Assembly (NCBI GenBank): GCA_015490195.1
Contig: WFYG01000008.1
Coordinates: forward strand, 124,001 to 188,000
Source of the DNA: Thermovibrio sp.
Lineage (GTDB): Bacteria; Aquificota; Aquificia; Desulfurobacteriales; Desulfurobacteriaceae
Direction of reading: 5' to 3'
Length of the DNA stretch: 64,000 nt
The stretch's first letter is position 1. The number at the start of each line of letters is the position of its first letter. Shown here piece by piece: positions 27,959 through 37,783 of the stretch. The position numbers and the translations under genes are program-made. The notes beneath the pieces were generated by a model. It did not search any database. It saw nothing but the letters and a program-made list of their open reading frames with translations, and was not told where the DNA came from.

Positions 27959-28848
27959 TTTTTACCTCTCAGGTACTCAACAAGTGGCTCTTTTATCTCA
28001 ACGAGGCCGAGTTCTGTAATCTCCATCAGGTGAAGCCTTGTGTCGTGGCCACAGAGCCTGCAGCCGTCTATTCTGAAGAGCCTGAGGATGTCCCCAAGCT
28101 CTTTCTTAAAGGCTCTCGCCCTTGAAGGAGACAGGAGAATTTCCTTTGAGAGAACCATCGTGCAGTCTACGATGTGGCCTACGGCGTATCCACCGGCAGC
28201 CTCGGCTGAGAGCTCGTCGTGTCCGCTCCTTTTCTGGGAGATAAAGAGAGCGGTCTGATACCACTTTTTCATGAAGTTGAAGAATGCTCTGACGATTGAC
28301 CTTGCAAGCATCTCTTTGGCTTCGTAGAGCCCTGTAATTGAGTCTATAACGGTTCTGTGGCAGTGGTAAGTTCTGTAAACATAGGCGAGGGTGTCAAGCA
28401 TTGTGGGAATGTCGTCTCTAAGCCTTGAGTTGCTGGCAGCGTCTATCAGGATAATGTTGTCCTCTATCTCGTCAAAGTCTATTCCCATGGCGAGAGCTCT
28501 CTGCTTCAGCCCGGCGGCAACGAAGTTTGCCGGACTCTCAACTGTAACGAAGCACACCTTCTGCCCTAAAGAGGCCTGTTTAACTGCAAACTGCTCCGCC
28601 ATAAGGCTTTTTCCGGTATCGGGCATTCCCGTAAGGTTTACAACCGCATACTCGGGAATTCCGCCTAAGGGTTTCCTGACAGGTTTTCCATCTTCAACTT
28701 CAACTTTGAAGAAGAGGTCGTCTAGCCCTTTTACGCCGGTTGGAACGCCTCGGAGCTCCGGCGCCTTCTTTACGGCCTCTCCAAGAACGTAAACGTAGTC
28801 TTTCATCACCTGAGGCTGTCTCTCACTGTAGCTGTACCCCTCTGCCAT
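27955..28848 (-). CDS. KaiC-like RecA-superfamily ATPase
   Basis: This is a 297-residue protein. VPTGVKGLDDLFF opens the domain, followed by Walker A GMPDTGKSLMAEQ, VCFVTVESPANF, and a Walker B-like RTVIDSITGLYE. A C-terminal DGCRLCGHDTRLHLMEIT adds a CxxC. Single-domain KaiC-like proteins of this type occur in archaea and deep-branching bacteria; their role is mostly unknown, and there is no KaiA or KaiB nearby. It overlaps the LOG gene by four bases. Confidence 0.88.
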   Translation of the reverse strand: MAEGYSYSERQPQVMKDYVYVLGEAVKKAPELRGVPTGVKGLDDLFFKVEVEDGKPVRKPLGGIPEYAVVNLTGMPDTGKSLMAEQFAVKQASLGQKVCFVTVESPANFVAAGLKQRALAMGIDFDEIEDNIILIDAASNSRLRDDIPTMLDTLAYVYRTYHCHRTVIDSITGLYEAKEMLARSIVRAFFNFMKKWYQTALFISQKRSGHDELSAEAAGGYAVGHIVDCTMVLSKEILLSPSRARAFKKELGDILRLFRIDGCRLCGHDTRLHLMEITELGLVEIKEPLVEYLRGKK

Positions 28849-28857
28849 CTCTCCCTC

Positions 28858-30243
28858 CTAACCGTTTTTTACCAGGCTCACACCCCAGCTTAGGAGTTCC
28901 TCTGTCGTCTTCTCGTCGGGGGTTTCTGCGTAAACTCTGAAGACGGGCTCCGTTCCAGACGGTCTAAAGAGTATCCAGGAGTCGTTTTCAAAGATTATCT
29001 TAACCCCGTCTATAGTTAGAACTCTCCTGACTTTCAGCCCCTTCCACTCCTTCGGCGGGTTCTCCTTAAGCCTCTCTAAAGCTCTCCTTTCCTCCTCGCT
29101 TACAGGAAGGTCTATCCTTTTGTAGTAGGCGGTTCCAAACTCGTCAAACAGGTCTTTCACCATCTCAGAGACGGTTTTGTCCTCTGCAAGCATTTTCTCT
29201 ACCATCAACAGACCCATCAGAAGGCCGTCTCTCTCAGGGAGGTAGTCAACAAGGGCATAACCGCCGCTCTCCTCTCCTCCGAAGAGGACTTTTTCCTTAA
29301 CGATTACCTCGCTAATGTTCTTAAATCCGACGGGAACCTCAAGGAGCTCTAACCCCAGTTTTCTGCAGACCCTATCAACCAGGTAACCTGTACTTACAGT
29401 CTTAACGACAATGCCGTCTCTCTTGCCTCTGTTCCTGACCACGTGAAGCAGGAGAAGGGCGTAGACTATCTGGGAGTTTACAAATTGGCCGTTTTCGTCA
29501 ACTATTCCAACCCTGTCGCCGTCTCCGTCGTGGGCTATTCCAATGTCGGCCTTAACAGCCCTGACTTTCTCCATAAGAGCTGTAATGTTCTCCTCAACTA
29601 TCGGTTCGGGGTGTTTTCCTCCGAAGAGAGGATCTCTGTAGGCGTGTATCTCCGTTAGTTCAGCCTTTGTGCCGAGAAGAGCTCTATACATGAGCCCCTG
29701 CTGGGCTCCGTACATCGGGTCGTGAACAATTTTTACAGGCTTTTCTTTAAAGAGGGAGAGCTCCACCTGTCTCCTCACTCCTTCAACATATGGAGTTACA
29801 AGGTCTTTCGTGTTGAAATTCCCTACAGGCCTTTCCATCTTCTCAGCCTCGGAGAGCTTTGTCTCTATCTTCTTTGTTATTTCCGTCCTTGCAGCTCCCC
29901 CGAAGCTCTCCTTAACCTTGTAGCCGTTATACTTTCCGTAGTTGTGTGAAGCCGTTATGACGATTCCGTTGTAGTAATTACCGTATTTTGTGTTGTAGGA
30001 AACTGCAGGGGTCGGGCAGAAACCTTCTGAAAGGTCAACCTCAAGTCCCATTCCTGCCAACGTCTCTGCAACAAACTTCCCGTACTCCTCAGATAAAAAC
30101 CTCAGGTCGTAGCCGACAACAACTCTTTTTGCCCCTTCCTCTCTCAGCATAAGGCCGTGGGCAACTGCAACTTTTTGGAGGTTGTCAAATGTGAACTCCT
30201 TTGAAATTACGCCTCTCCAGCCGTCTGTTCCGAACTTTATCAT
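28858..30243 (-). CDS. Phosphoglucomutase / phosphomannomutase family protein
   Basis: This is a 461-residue alpha-D-phosphohexomutase. The motifs are KFGTDGWRGVI at the N-terminus, VITASHNYGKYNGYK with the phosphoserine, AHDGDGDRVGIVDE for the metal, FGGEESGG for sugar binding and FRPSGTEPVFRVYAE for phosphate. The residue after SHN is tyrosine where proline is usual. It interconverts 1- and 6-phosphates of glucose or mannose; which is preferred cannot be read from sequence. It could feed the glycosyltransferase operon. Confidence 0.93.
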   Translation of the reverse strand: MIKFGTDGWRGVISKEFTFDNLQKVAVAHGLMLREEGAKRVVVGYDLRFLSEEYGKFVAETLAGMGLEVDLSEGFCPTPAVSYNTKYGNYYNGIVITASHNYGKYNGYKVKESFGGAARTEITKKIETKLSEAEKMERPVGNFNTKDLVTPYVEGVRRQVELSLFKEKPVKIVHDPMYGAQQGLMYRALLGTKAELTEIHAYRDPLFGGKHPEPIVEENITALMEKVRAVKADIGIAHDGDGDRVGIVDENGQFVNSQIVYALLLLHVVRNRGKRDGIVVKTVSTGYLVDRVCRKLGLELLEVPVGFKNISEVIVKEKVLFGGEESGGYALVDYLPERDGLLMGLLMVEKMLAEDKTVSEMVKDLFDEFGTAYYKRIDLPVSEEERRALERLKENPPKEWKGLKVRRVLTIDGVKIIFENDSWILFRPSGTEPVFRVYAETPDEKTTEELLSWGVSLVKNG

Positions 30244-30254
30244 TCTCCCTCCTG

Positions 30255-31406
30255 TTAAATGAGAATTAGCTGAAACGCTCCGATGAGAGCTCCCAAAACT
30301 CCCCCCATCAGAGTGATGTAGCGGAGCTCCTCGTCTATCAATTTTAAAACTATTCCCTCAACCTCCTCTATCGGAAGACTGTTTATTCTCTCACGAACCA
30401 GTCCTTCTATGTCCACCGCTTCTAAAATCACAGGGAGTTCCCTCTCAATAACCTTTAGGAGTTCATCGGTTATAAAGGAGGAGAGAACTTCCCTATTTTC
30501 GGCTATAAGCTCCCCTAAAACCTGAGAGACTTTAATTGAAGCTTCTCCTTCAAGGAGGTCTTTAAGTCTCTTCTCTTTTAATTTCTCTCCGTAAGAGGAG
30601 AGAGCTCTCTCCAGAATGGCGCCAAACCGCCTGAAGCTTTCACTCTCTATGTCAATTTCTCTGCTCATCAAGTCCTGAACTCTACTCCAGATGAGCTTTG
30701 AGACTTTGAGCTTAAAATCGGGGGATTTAGAAGTTTTCTCTATAAGCTCAACGGCAAGGTTCGTAAGCCTTTCGCTGAAAGAGGAGACCATAGAGTCTGT
30801 AAAGAAGGGAATAAACTCTCTGAGCCTTAAGAGGTTTTCCCTTACGAGGGAGTAGACAACGTCCCTGAACTCGCTCCTTTCAGACTCCCTGGCAAGGTAG
30901 TCAACTATCTGGTCAATTTTTTCGTCAAGGAACTTCTCAAACTCTCTCTTTAAACTCTCCGGCAGAATCTCCCCTACTTTTTTGCCGTGGAGCTGACCGA
31001 AGAGGAACTTAACGCTCCCTTCTACACTTCTGTCTAAGAGCTCCCCGAAAACCTCTCCTACACGCTTTTCACCAAAGTAGAAAGAGAAGGTAGTAAGGAG
31101 CTCCCCGGAGTTCTCTCTAAACCTTTCCAGAAAGCCCTCAACGAGGTGTCTTAAGCTCTCCCTTATCCTCTCCTCGTTCAAACGGCTCCTCAGCGTCTCT
31201 TCAGTCAAGAGGTTCTCTTTAACAACCTTTGCTATGGCGTCGGCAAGCTTTTCCCTTTTTGCAGGAATAAGACCGGGGGTAAAGGGAACCTTCTTTCCGA
31301 AGAGGTAATAAGGTCTGTACGGGCGAAAAAGCATCTTTATTGCAACGTAGTTTGTGAAGTAACCGATTAGAGCTCCCACCACAGGGGGAACCAGGTACTC
31401 AATCAA
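30255..31406 (-). CDS. DUF445 family membrane protein
   Basis: The 383-residue protein is taken from TTG 31406, which has GGAGG upstream; an in-frame TTG at 31424 also exists. An N-terminal helix with [20 protein letters not shown] and [23 protein letters not shown] is diagnostic of DUF445. A long charged helical region of about 300 residues and a C-terminal helix ([13 protein letters not shown]) follow. The two ends mirror each other. Function is not established; it is presumed an inner-membrane protein. Confidence 0.9.
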   Translation of the reverse strand: MIEYLVPPVVGALIGYFTNYVAIKMLFRPYRPYYLFGKKVPFTPGLIPAKREKLADAIAKVVKENLLTEETLRSRLNEERIRESLRHLVEGFLERFRENSGELLTTFSFYFGEKRVGEVFGELLDRSVEGSVKFLFGQLHGKKVGEILPESLKREFEKFLDEKIDQIVDYLARESERSEFRDVVYSLVRENLLRLREFIPFFTDSMVSSFSERLTNLAVELIEKTSKSPDFKLKVSKLIWSRVQDLMSREIDIESESFRRFGAILERALSSYGEKLKEKRLKDLLEGEASIKVSQVLGELIAENREVLSSFITDELLKVIERELPVILEAVDIEGLVRERINSLPIEEVEGIVLKLIDEELRYITLMGGVLGALIGAFQLILI

Positions 31407-31944
31407 GGCAGAACTCCTCCACAACCGAGTAGATGGGGCCTCTCTCCGTTAACTTGCTTTCTATGAGAGCAACTTTTGGCTCCACCTTTTCGGCAAAAAT
31501 AAAGTTCCTCATCTTAAACAGGTAGGAGTTGAACTTCCCTCTGTGCCTCATCTTTTTTATTCTTAATAGGGTTACGTGGGGAGTGAAGCTCTCTTCAACG
31601 GGGAACCCGAAAGGAACAAGAGCGGTGTCAACTCTTCTCTTAATCTCTTCAACCCCTTCAGACTCAATCCCCACCCAGAGAACCCTCGGCCTCTCCTTAC
31701 CGGGAAAGACTCCCAGTCCCTTGTAGAGGACTTTCGGCTGGGGAGCTCCCTTAAGCTTCTGTTTCAGAAACCCGACAATTTGAGGAATTTTTTCCTCTTC
31801 AACATCTCCTAAAAACCTGTAAGTAAAGTGGAGGTTTTCTTCCTCAACCCACTTTCCTTCAACTTTCAGAGAGGAGACGAAAGCCTTCACCTCTTTGAAC
31901 TCGGGAAGTGAAACAAAAGTTCCAACAAACAGCCGTTTCTTCAA
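31399..31944 (-). CDS. thpR: RNA 2',3'-cyclic phosphodiesterase (2'-5' RNA ligase family)
   Basis: This is a 181-residue protein from TTG 31944, with AGGGAGG five bases upstream; a GTG at 31959 is in frame but has no ribosome site. The two catalytic HxT motifs are HFTYRFLG near residue 40 and HVTLLRIK near 120. RLFVGTF opens the fold. It hydrolyses cyclic phosphate ends of RNA. It is the first gene of the leftward operon, divergent from pyruvate kinase. Confidence 0.93.
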   Translation of the reverse strand: MKKRLFVGTFVSLPEFKEVKAFVSSLKVEGKWVEEENLHFTYRFLGDVEEEKIPQIVGFLKQKLKGAPQPKVLYKGLGVFPGKERPRVLWVGIESEGVEEIKRRVDTALVPFGFPVEESFTPHVTLLRIKKMRHRGKFNSYLFKMRNFIFAEKVEPKVALIESKLTERGPIYSVVEEFCLD

Positions 31945-32002
31945 CTCCTCCTCCCTCACAGGGGGTAAAATATTCTACAACAACAGATTCAGGAGAACTG
32001 CT

Positions 32003-33403
32003 TTGAAAAAGAAGACAAAAATCGTTGCAACTTTAGGACCCGCTTCAAGCGAAGAGAAAGTCCTGAAGAGGATGGTAGAGGCAGGACTCAACGTTGTAAG
32101 GCTCAACATGTCTCACGGCTCACAGAAAGAACACAAAGAGAGGATTAAACTGGTAAGAAAAGTTGAAAATGAAACGGGAAAACCTCTGCCAGTTCTTATG
32201 GATCTCTGCGGTCCGAAAATCAGAATAGGGAAACTACCTAAAGAGCCCCTCTTTCTCCACAAGGGAGACACCGTAATTCTTACAACGGGAAAGCCCGATA
32301 AGGGAAAGATAACTGTAAACTACTCGAAACTTCACGAAGAGGTTAAGAAAGGAGAGACAATCCTCCTTTCAGACGGGGCTTTCAGGTTAAAGGTAAAAGA
32401 GGTAAGGGGAAAAGACATCATCTGCGAAGTCCTTGTAGGAGGTCCCTTAACTTCCCACAAGGGAGTGAACCTTCCCCATACAAAACTCTCCGTTCCGGCA
32501 CTTACCGAAAAGGACAGAGAGGACGTAAAGTTCGGCGTTGAGGTAGGCGTTGACCTTATAGCTCTCTCGTTTGTCAGGAAAGCAGAAGACGTTCTGGAGC
32601 TGAAAGGGCTCCTTAAAAAACTTGGAAAGGAGATTCCGGTAATTGCAAAGATTGAGAAGCCGGAAGCTGTTAAGAACATAGACTCAATACTTAGAGTTTC
32701 AGACGGAATAATGGTTGCAAGGGGAGATTTAGGGGTGGAGCTCCCCATAGAGAAAGTTCCGGTAATCCAGAAACAGCTCATAAGAAAGGCCAACGAGGCA
32801 GGAAAGCCAGTAATTACTGCAACCCAGATGCTAAAGTCTATGGTTGACCTTCCCGTTCCCACAAGAGCCGAGGTTACAGACATAGCAAACGCCGTTTTAG
32901 ACGGAACAGACGCCCTAATGCTCTCGGAAGAGACGGCCGTAGGGAAGTACCCTGTAAAGGTAATAAGAACGATGGCAAAGGTAGCAAGGGAAGCAGAAAA
33001 GATTTACCCCTACAAAAGGTATACAGAGCTCCCTGCAGACACCCTCCAGGATTCACTGGCAAAGTCGGCCTGCAACCTCTCAAGGGAAGTAAAAGTTAAA
33101 GCGATAGTTCCGTTTACAAGGAGCGGAGCAACGGCTCTTGCAGTGGCCAAGTTCCGCCCTCCCGTTCCCATCTACGCAGTAACCCACGATGTAGAAACCT
33201 TCAGAAGGCTGAACCTTGTATGGGGAGTTGAACCGCTGTTAACTGTTCCAGCAGAGTCAACCGACAAAATAATTGCCAGATCAATAGAGGCTGCAAAGGA
33301 AAGGAAGCTGGTTAAGAAGGGAGACAGAATAATCGTTCTGGCGGGAGCTCCCACCGGAGTTCCGGGAACAACCAACCTTTTAAAAGTTGTAACCGTTAAG
33401 TGA
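32003..33403 (+). CDS. pyk: Pyruvate kinase
   Basis: This is a 466-residue protein from TTG 32003 behind AGGAGAACTGC; the longer frame upstream overlaps thpR and looks non-coding. Motifs include KTKIVATLGPAS, NVVRLNMSHGS, MDLCGPKIRIG, VIAKIEKPEAVKNI, MVARGDLGVE and KPVITATQMLKSM. It converts phosphoenolpyruvate and ADP to pyruvate and ATP. The C-terminal regulatory domain is present. It is followed seven bases later by a DASS transporter gene. Confidence 0.96.
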   Translation: MKKKTKIVATLGPASSEEKVLKRMVEAGLNVVRLNMSHGSQKEHKERIKLVRKVENETGKPLPVLMDLCGPKIRIGKLPKEPLFLHKGDTVILTTGKPDKGKITVNYSKLHEEVKKGETILLSDGAFRLKVKEVRGKDIICEVLVGGPLTSHKGVNLPHTKLSVPALTEKDREDVKFGVEVGVDLIALSFVRKAEDVLELKGLLKKLGKEIPVIAKIEKPEAVKNIDSILRVSDGIMVARGDLGVELPIEKVPVIQKQLIRKANEAGKPVITATQMLKSMVDLPVPTRAEVTDIANAVLDGTDALMLSEETAVGKYPVKVIRTMAKVAREAEKIYPYKRYTELPADTLQDSLAKSACNLSREVKVKAIVPFTRSGATALAVAKFRPPVPIYAVTHDVETFRRLNLVWGVEPLLTVPAESTDKIIARSIEAAKERKLVKKGDRIIVLAGAPTGVPGTTNLLKVVTVK

Positions 33404-33410
33404 GGAAGTT

Positions 33411-34736
33411 ATGAAGAAAATAGCTGGCCTTATTATTTTTCTAATACTCTCAGCAGTTCTTCTCCTTTCAGGAATTGAACCTCAGGTTAAAAAAGGGCTC
33501 TTTATCCTACTCTTTGCCGCCGTTTTCTGGATATTTGAGATACTCCCTCTGCCGGTCACAGCCCTTTCAGTTCCACTACTTGGAATCTTTTTAGAAGTAG
33601 ATTCTGTTAAAGGCTCGTTTTCATCTTTTGCCCACCCGATCATCTTCCTCTTCTTCGGCGGTTTTGCCCTTGCAACGGCTCTGACGAAATACTCCTTAGA
33701 CAGGCTCATAGCTTACAAAATCGTCTCCCTTTCAAAAGGTTCGTTCCTCATGTTGGCCTTTCTCCTCTTTACGGCAACGGCGTTTGTCTCCATGTGGATA
33801 AGTAACACCTCAACAACGGCAATGATGCTTCCTTTAGCACTTGGAGTTATAGGAGCCGTAAAAGGGAAAAACTGGAGATTGAAACACTTTATTTTGTTAG
33901 GAGTTGCCTACTCTGCAAGCGTGGGGGGGATAGGAACCCTTGTTGGAAGCCCGCCAAACGGAATAACAGCGGCAAACTTAGGAATTGGATTTACAGAATG
34001 GCTGAAGTTCGGACTTCCCACCGTCCTAATCCTCCTACCTTTACTCTTCCTCATCCTCTACCTCTACTTCAGACCGGAACCTGAGGGAGAGATAACCTTT
34101 GAAGAGGTAAAGTTTGAGATAGACAGGGGAAGAGCTCTTGTTCTTCTAGTATTCCTGATAACCGTTCTGGGATGGCTCTTTAGTAAGCCTATCTCACATT
34201 TCCTTGGAATAAACAAGTACTTTGACGCAGCAGTTGCCGTTCTTGCAGTGGTTCTCCTCTTCGCTTTTAACTTAGTTAACTGGGAAGAGATAGAAAAAGG
34301 AACAGACTGGGGAACCTTAATACTGTTTGGTGGAGGAATTACTCTCTCTCACTTCCTGAAAATTACCGGAGCCAGCAAGTTTATAGCAAGTATGTTTGTA
34401 GAAACTGTTAGCGGCCTCTCTCCGTTTTTCCTGGTTCTTTCTGTAACGCTGTTCATGATATTCATGACAGAACTTATGAGTAACACGGCAACGGCTGCTA
34501 TATTCGTTCCTATTCTCATATCGGCGGCAAAAGGTTTAGGCCTTCCTGCTGAAGAACTTGCAATCCCTGCAGGAATCGCCGCCTCCTGTGCCTTTATGCT
34601 CCCCGTTGCAACTCCACCAAACGCAATAGTCTACGGAACGGGAGAAGTCAAGCAGGAGAACATGCTGAAAGTTGGATTTCTGCTGAATATAACATTCGCA
34701 GTAATAATAGCCTTAATTTGCTTTTTTATAGTATAA
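33411..34736 (+). CDS. DASS/SLC13-family anion:sodium symporter
   Basis: The 441-residue protein has about eleven membrane helices. The two inverted halves each carry a sodium-site motif, WISNTSTTAMMLP and LMSNTATAAIFVP. GGIGTLVGSPPN and VATPPNAIVYG are also typical of this family. The substrate may be a dicarboxylate, sulfate or phosphate. It lies seven bases after pyk and is probably cotranscribed, which favours a C4-dicarboxylate or a related carbon source, but that is inference. Confidence 0.92.
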   Translation: MKKIAGLIIFLILSAVLLLSGIEPQVKKGLFILLFAAVFWIFEILPLPVTALSVPLLGIFLEVDSVKGSFSSFAHPIIFLFFGGFALATALTKYSLDRLIAYKIVSLSKGSFLMLAFLLFTATAFVSMWISNTSTTAMMLPLALGVIGAVKGKNWRLKHFILLGVAYSASVGGIGTLVGSPPNGITAANLGIGFTEWLKFGLPTVLILLPLLFLILYLYFRPEPEGEITFEEVKFEIDRGRALVLLVFLITVLGWLFSKPISHFLGINKYFDAAVAVLAVVLLFAFNLVNWEEIEKGTDWGTLILFGGGITLSHFLKITGASKFIASMFVETVSGLSPFFLVLSVTLFMIFMTELMSNTATAAIFVPILISAAKGLGLPAEELAIPAGIAASCAFMLPVATPPNAIVYGTGEVKQENMLKVGFLLNITFAVIIALICFFIV

Positions 34737-34802
34737 AAAGCATAAGTAAATACTCCACCAACCTTCAAGTTAACCAGCTTCGTGTTCATATTCGCCTACA
34801 AC

Positions 34803-36131
34803 CTACTCAACAAGGTCGTGGTAGCGTTTGGGAAGTATTCCAGCGGCGTAGTAGACCTCTGCAACTGCCTGTCTGTAGGCTGAAAGAGCTGCTACGTAGT
34901 TGCTCCTTGCTTGGTTGAGGGATGTTTGGGTATCAAGGAGTTCTGTTATTGTAGCGAGTCCGTTTTTATACCTCTTCTCAACTATCCTCAAAGACTCCTG
35001 AGCAGAGGCGATTGCAGCCCTTGCAAGGTCTACTCTCTTTTTTGCGGAAATAAAATTGTAGTAGGCTCTAGAGACTTCAAAGGCTATTCCCTTCTTTGCT
35101 CGCTCCTCGTACTCCTTGACCTTTAACCTGGCAATTCTACTCCTTCTCAGTCTGTAGAGCTTCTCTCCTCCGCTGAAAAGATTGATTGAAGCCCTTACAC
35201 CAACCATCCAGCTGGAGTTCTCTTTATCCCAGGGAACGCTGTCGTCTGCAGCGAATATCTCTCCAAAAGCCCCTATCTGAGGCAGAAAGTCGGCCTTTGC
35301 CATTCTCTCCATGTCTTTTGTCTGAGAAATCCTGACTTTTAGCTCTTTAAGCTCCGGCCTGTTTTTTATTGCCGTTTCTATCAGGTCGTTAAGGTTAAAG
35401 CTGAACGGTTTATAGGTCAGGTCGCCGTCTACAGAGAGCTCCACATCCGGGAAATCCCCGATGGCTACTGCCAGAGCTCTAAGTGCAATACTGTAATTAC
35501 TCTTTGCTTTAACAAGGTTCTCTTCCATCTGCTCAAGGTAAACTTTAGCCCTCAAAACGTCAGACTTTAACCCAGTTCCTGCCCTGTAAACTGCTTCTGC
35601 TATTTTCAGATGATTCTCGGCATCCCTAACGGCAAGCTGAGCCGTCTCAACAAATGCCTTTGCAGCGAGAACGGAATAGTAAGCCTTTACAACGTCGTAG
35701 ATAACTGTATTTTCGTCTTTCTTAAGCTGTTCCTTCGTAGCCTTTACCTCTTTTTTTGTAAGGTCAACGGCAGCTCTTAACTTCCCTCCAAGCCATACGG
35801 GAACTGTAACTTTAAGCCCAGTTTTAAAAAGCTGGGACTTCCCGGGATCGTTAAAATTAGTGTTAAACATGTCAAGCTTTTTAACTTCCATTCTGTTCAT
35901 TATTGCGTAAGGCGGGTCTGTCGTTTTGTTATACTCAGAAAAGAGATCAACCTTCGGCAGAAGATGAGCTTTCGCTATTCTGTACTCGTACAGCTTCTCC
36001 TTTACCTCTTCCCTCTTGGCCTTCAGCAGGTTGTTTTTCTCAAGAGCTGTCTTTACAGCCTCGTCTAAGGTAATTCCAAGTGCGTTAACAGTTCCCGCCA
36101 GGAACAGAACAAGAGCTGCAAGCTTTATCCT
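34803..36131 (-). CDS. TolC-family outer membrane efflux protein
   Basis: The 442-residue protein starts at ATG 36131 behind GAGGAGCGTT. A signal peptide (IKLAALVLFLAGTVNALG) is followed by two structural repeats of long helices: LDEAVKTALEKNNLLKAKREEV and LNDLIETAIKNRPELKELKVRI at the repeat starts, and ATITELLDTQTSLNQARSNYVAALSAYRQAVAEVYYAAG at the end. It forms the outer-membrane channel of a tripartite exporter. No adaptor or pump gene is adjacent. Confidence 0.92.
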   Translation of the reverse strand, partial: RIKLAALVLFLAGTVNALGITLDEAVKTALEKNNLLKAKREEVKEKLYEYRIAKAHLLPKVDLFSEYNKTTDPPYAIMNRMEVKKLDMFNTNFNDPGKSQLFKTGLKVTVPVWLGGKLRAAVDLTKKEVKATKEQLKKDENTVIYDVVKAYYSVLAAKAFVETAQLAVRDAENHLKIAEAVYRAGTGLKSDVLRAKVYLEQMEENLVKAKSNYSIALRALAVAIGDFPDVELSVDGDLTYKPFSFNLNDLIETAIKNRPELKELKVRISQTKDMERMAKADFLPQIGAFGEIFAADDSVPWDKENSSWMVGVRASINLFSGGEKLYRLRRSRIARLKVKEYEERAKKGIAFEVSRAYYNFISAKKRVDLARAAIASAQESLRIVEKRYKNGLATITELLDTQTSLNQARSNYVAALSAYRQAVAEVYYAAGILPKRYHDLVE

Positions 36132-36185
36132 CATAACGCTCCTCGTCTTACAATTCAAATATTGCAATTAAGTTATACTTTTACA

Positions 36186-36929
36186 CTACTTCTGAGTCAA
36201 GCGGACAAGTTTAAGGTCTCCCGCCACTACAAACTTACCGTCTATCAGAGCCAGAGCTCCCCTGTTAAACTCCATCAGCCTCTCTACCCTTTCTCTGGCC
36301 TCTTCAACACTCCTGCTGTTTCCCAGGTAGGTAGCGCTACAGTCAGAAACAACCGGATCTTTACCTATAACTGTTGCAAGATCTGTCCTGCCAAGGCTCA
36401 AAGAGTGTCCTATTTTGCTGGAAGAAGTTGAAACACCCCACTCTCCCGGCGGGAGCTCCACCCCTAACTTCCCTGAAAGTTTCGGGTTTTTAGGAAAAAA
36501 GGAAACAACAACAGACCTCTCAACATTAATGTAGAGGTCTCCGCCGTTTTCAATAATGAACTGAGAAAAACCAAGTTCTTTAAGTTTTCTGCCGATAAAG
36601 AGGTTCACAGCCCCGGCAACTCCCGCCATCGGGCCAACTCCAACCCTTTTAGAGGCTTCTCCCATAACCCTTACAACTTCGGGAATAAAGGCTGGAAGAT
36701 TAAAGGGAGTTAAAGATTTTAAAAATTCCGGGTTCTTCTCTCCGAATGCCTTTATCTGCTCTCTGATAGAGACAAGCGTTGACAGAATTTCTTTCTTAAT
36801 TTCCTCCCTGTATTCGGTTTCAGGAACGGCTATCCAGAGGTCACTCTCTCCGGCAACAACGTTAAAGGTTTTAAACCCTTTCGGCCTTTGGAAAGCCCTG
36901 TAAAACCGCTTTTCAGGGATAGTAAACAT
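36186..36929 (-). CDS. UPF0280 (ApbE-like) family protein
   Basis: This is a 247-residue protein. KRFYRAFQRPKGFKTFNVVAGESDLWIAVP opens it, and VGPMAGVAGAVNLFIGRKLKELG with FIIENGGDLYIN resembles the core of ApbE-like folds. The FAD-transferase motifs of true ApbE are not obvious, so flavin transfer should not be assumed. It shares one base with proC and is likely cotranscribed with it. Confidence 0.85.
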   Translation of the reverse strand: MFTIPEKRFYRAFQRPKGFKTFNVVAGESDLWIAVPETEYREEIKKEILSTLVSIREQIKAFGEKNPEFLKSLTPFNLPAFIPEVVRVMGEASKRVGVGPMAGVAGAVNLFIGRKLKELGFSQFIIENGGDLYINVERSVVVSFFPKNPKLSGKLGVELPPGEWGVSTSSSKIGHSLSLGRTDLATVIGKDPVVSDCSATYLGNSRSVEEARERVERLMEFNRGALALIDGKFVVAGDLKLVRLTQK

Positions 36930-37750
36930 CAGAGCTCTTCAATCAGTTTGGTAATTTCTTTAGACCTCTCATAGGCTCCCTTAACGGCCTCTATAAATGC
37001 GCTCCTTACTCCCTTTTCTTCTAATCTGGCAACACCCTCAATGGTCGTTCCGGCAGGAGAAGTAACGGCGTCCTTTAAAACTTCTGGGTGCTCACCTTTG
37101 GCCATTTCGGCAGAGCCTATAAGAGTTTCAAGAACGAGCTCTTTAGCAACATCCCTTGGGAGGCCTGCCCTTACGGCTCCGTCGCACATGGCTTCAATTA
37201 CGATAAAGAAGAATGCCGGGGAGCTCCCCGAAACCGCCGTTACAGCATCAAAGAGCTTCTCTTCAACGTCAACAACCTTTCCGCAGGGAGAGAGAAGTTC
37301 CTTAACCAGCTTCCTCTCCTCGTCTAAAAGCCTGAAGTTATCGCAGTAGGCAATCACTCCTTTTCTCACCTTTACCAGAATGTTTGGCATAATCCGAACG
37401 ATCTTCTTATCGTCTCCCAAAAACTCTTCAATCTTCCTGATAGGGTAGCCGGCAGCCATTGAGACAAGAATCTGAACAGGAGAAACTGCCTCTGAAATCT
37501 CCTTCAAAACGGCAGAGAGAACCTGAGGTTTAACAGCAAGAAAGACAACGTCGCTGTTTGCTACAACATCTAAATTCTTTAAACTTGTTTTCACGCCATA
37601 CTTTTCAGAAAGGAATTTAAGCCTTTCCTCGTTAACGTCTGAAACAAATATCTGAGATGGAAGTAGAAACTCCCCGCTAACAAGGGCATCTATAAAAGCC
37701 TCAGCCATATTCCCGCCGCCGATAAAACCTAACCTAACGTTCATCTTCAC
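36929..37750 (-). CDS. proC: Pyrroline-5-carboxylate reductase
   Basis: The 273-residue protein shows an NAD(P)-binding RLGFIGGGNMAEAFIDALV, VFLAVKPQVL, RIMPNILVKVRKGV, SGSSPAFFFIVIEAMCDGAVRAGL and a final VTSPAGTTIEGVARLE, the ProC signature. It makes proline from pyrroline-5-carboxylate. The start may be ATG 37750 or ATG 37744. A TTGAGG-16-TATAAT promoter lies upstream on the minus strand. Confidence 0.95.
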   Translation of the reverse strand: MKMNVRLGFIGGGNMAEAFIDALVSGEFLLPSQIFVSDVNEERLKFLSEKYGVKTSLKNLDVVANSDVVFLAVKPQVLSAVLKEISEAVSPVQILVSMAAGYPIRKIEEFLGDDKKIVRIMPNILVKVRKGVIAYCDNFRLLDEERKLVKELLSPCGKVVDVEEKLFDAVTAVSGSSPAFFFIVIEAMCDGAVRAGLPRDVAKELVLETLIGSAEMAKGEHPEVLKDAVTSPAGTTIEGVARLEEKGVRSAFIEAVKGAYERSKEITKLIEEL

Positions 37751-37783
37751 TCTCCTGGAAATTTGCCTATATTATAGACCCAA

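Noticed and set aside
27955..28848. A circadian clock system
   Set aside because: Only a single-domain KaiC-like protein is present, with no kaiA or kaiB.
31895..32002. An N-terminal extension of pyruvate kinase from 31895
   Set aside because: It overlaps thpR, has no family similarity, and AGGAGAACTGC marks the TTG at 32003.
36186..36929. ApbE flavin transferase
   Set aside because: The fold resembles ApbE but the flavin-transfer motifs are not evident; UPF0280 is the safer name.
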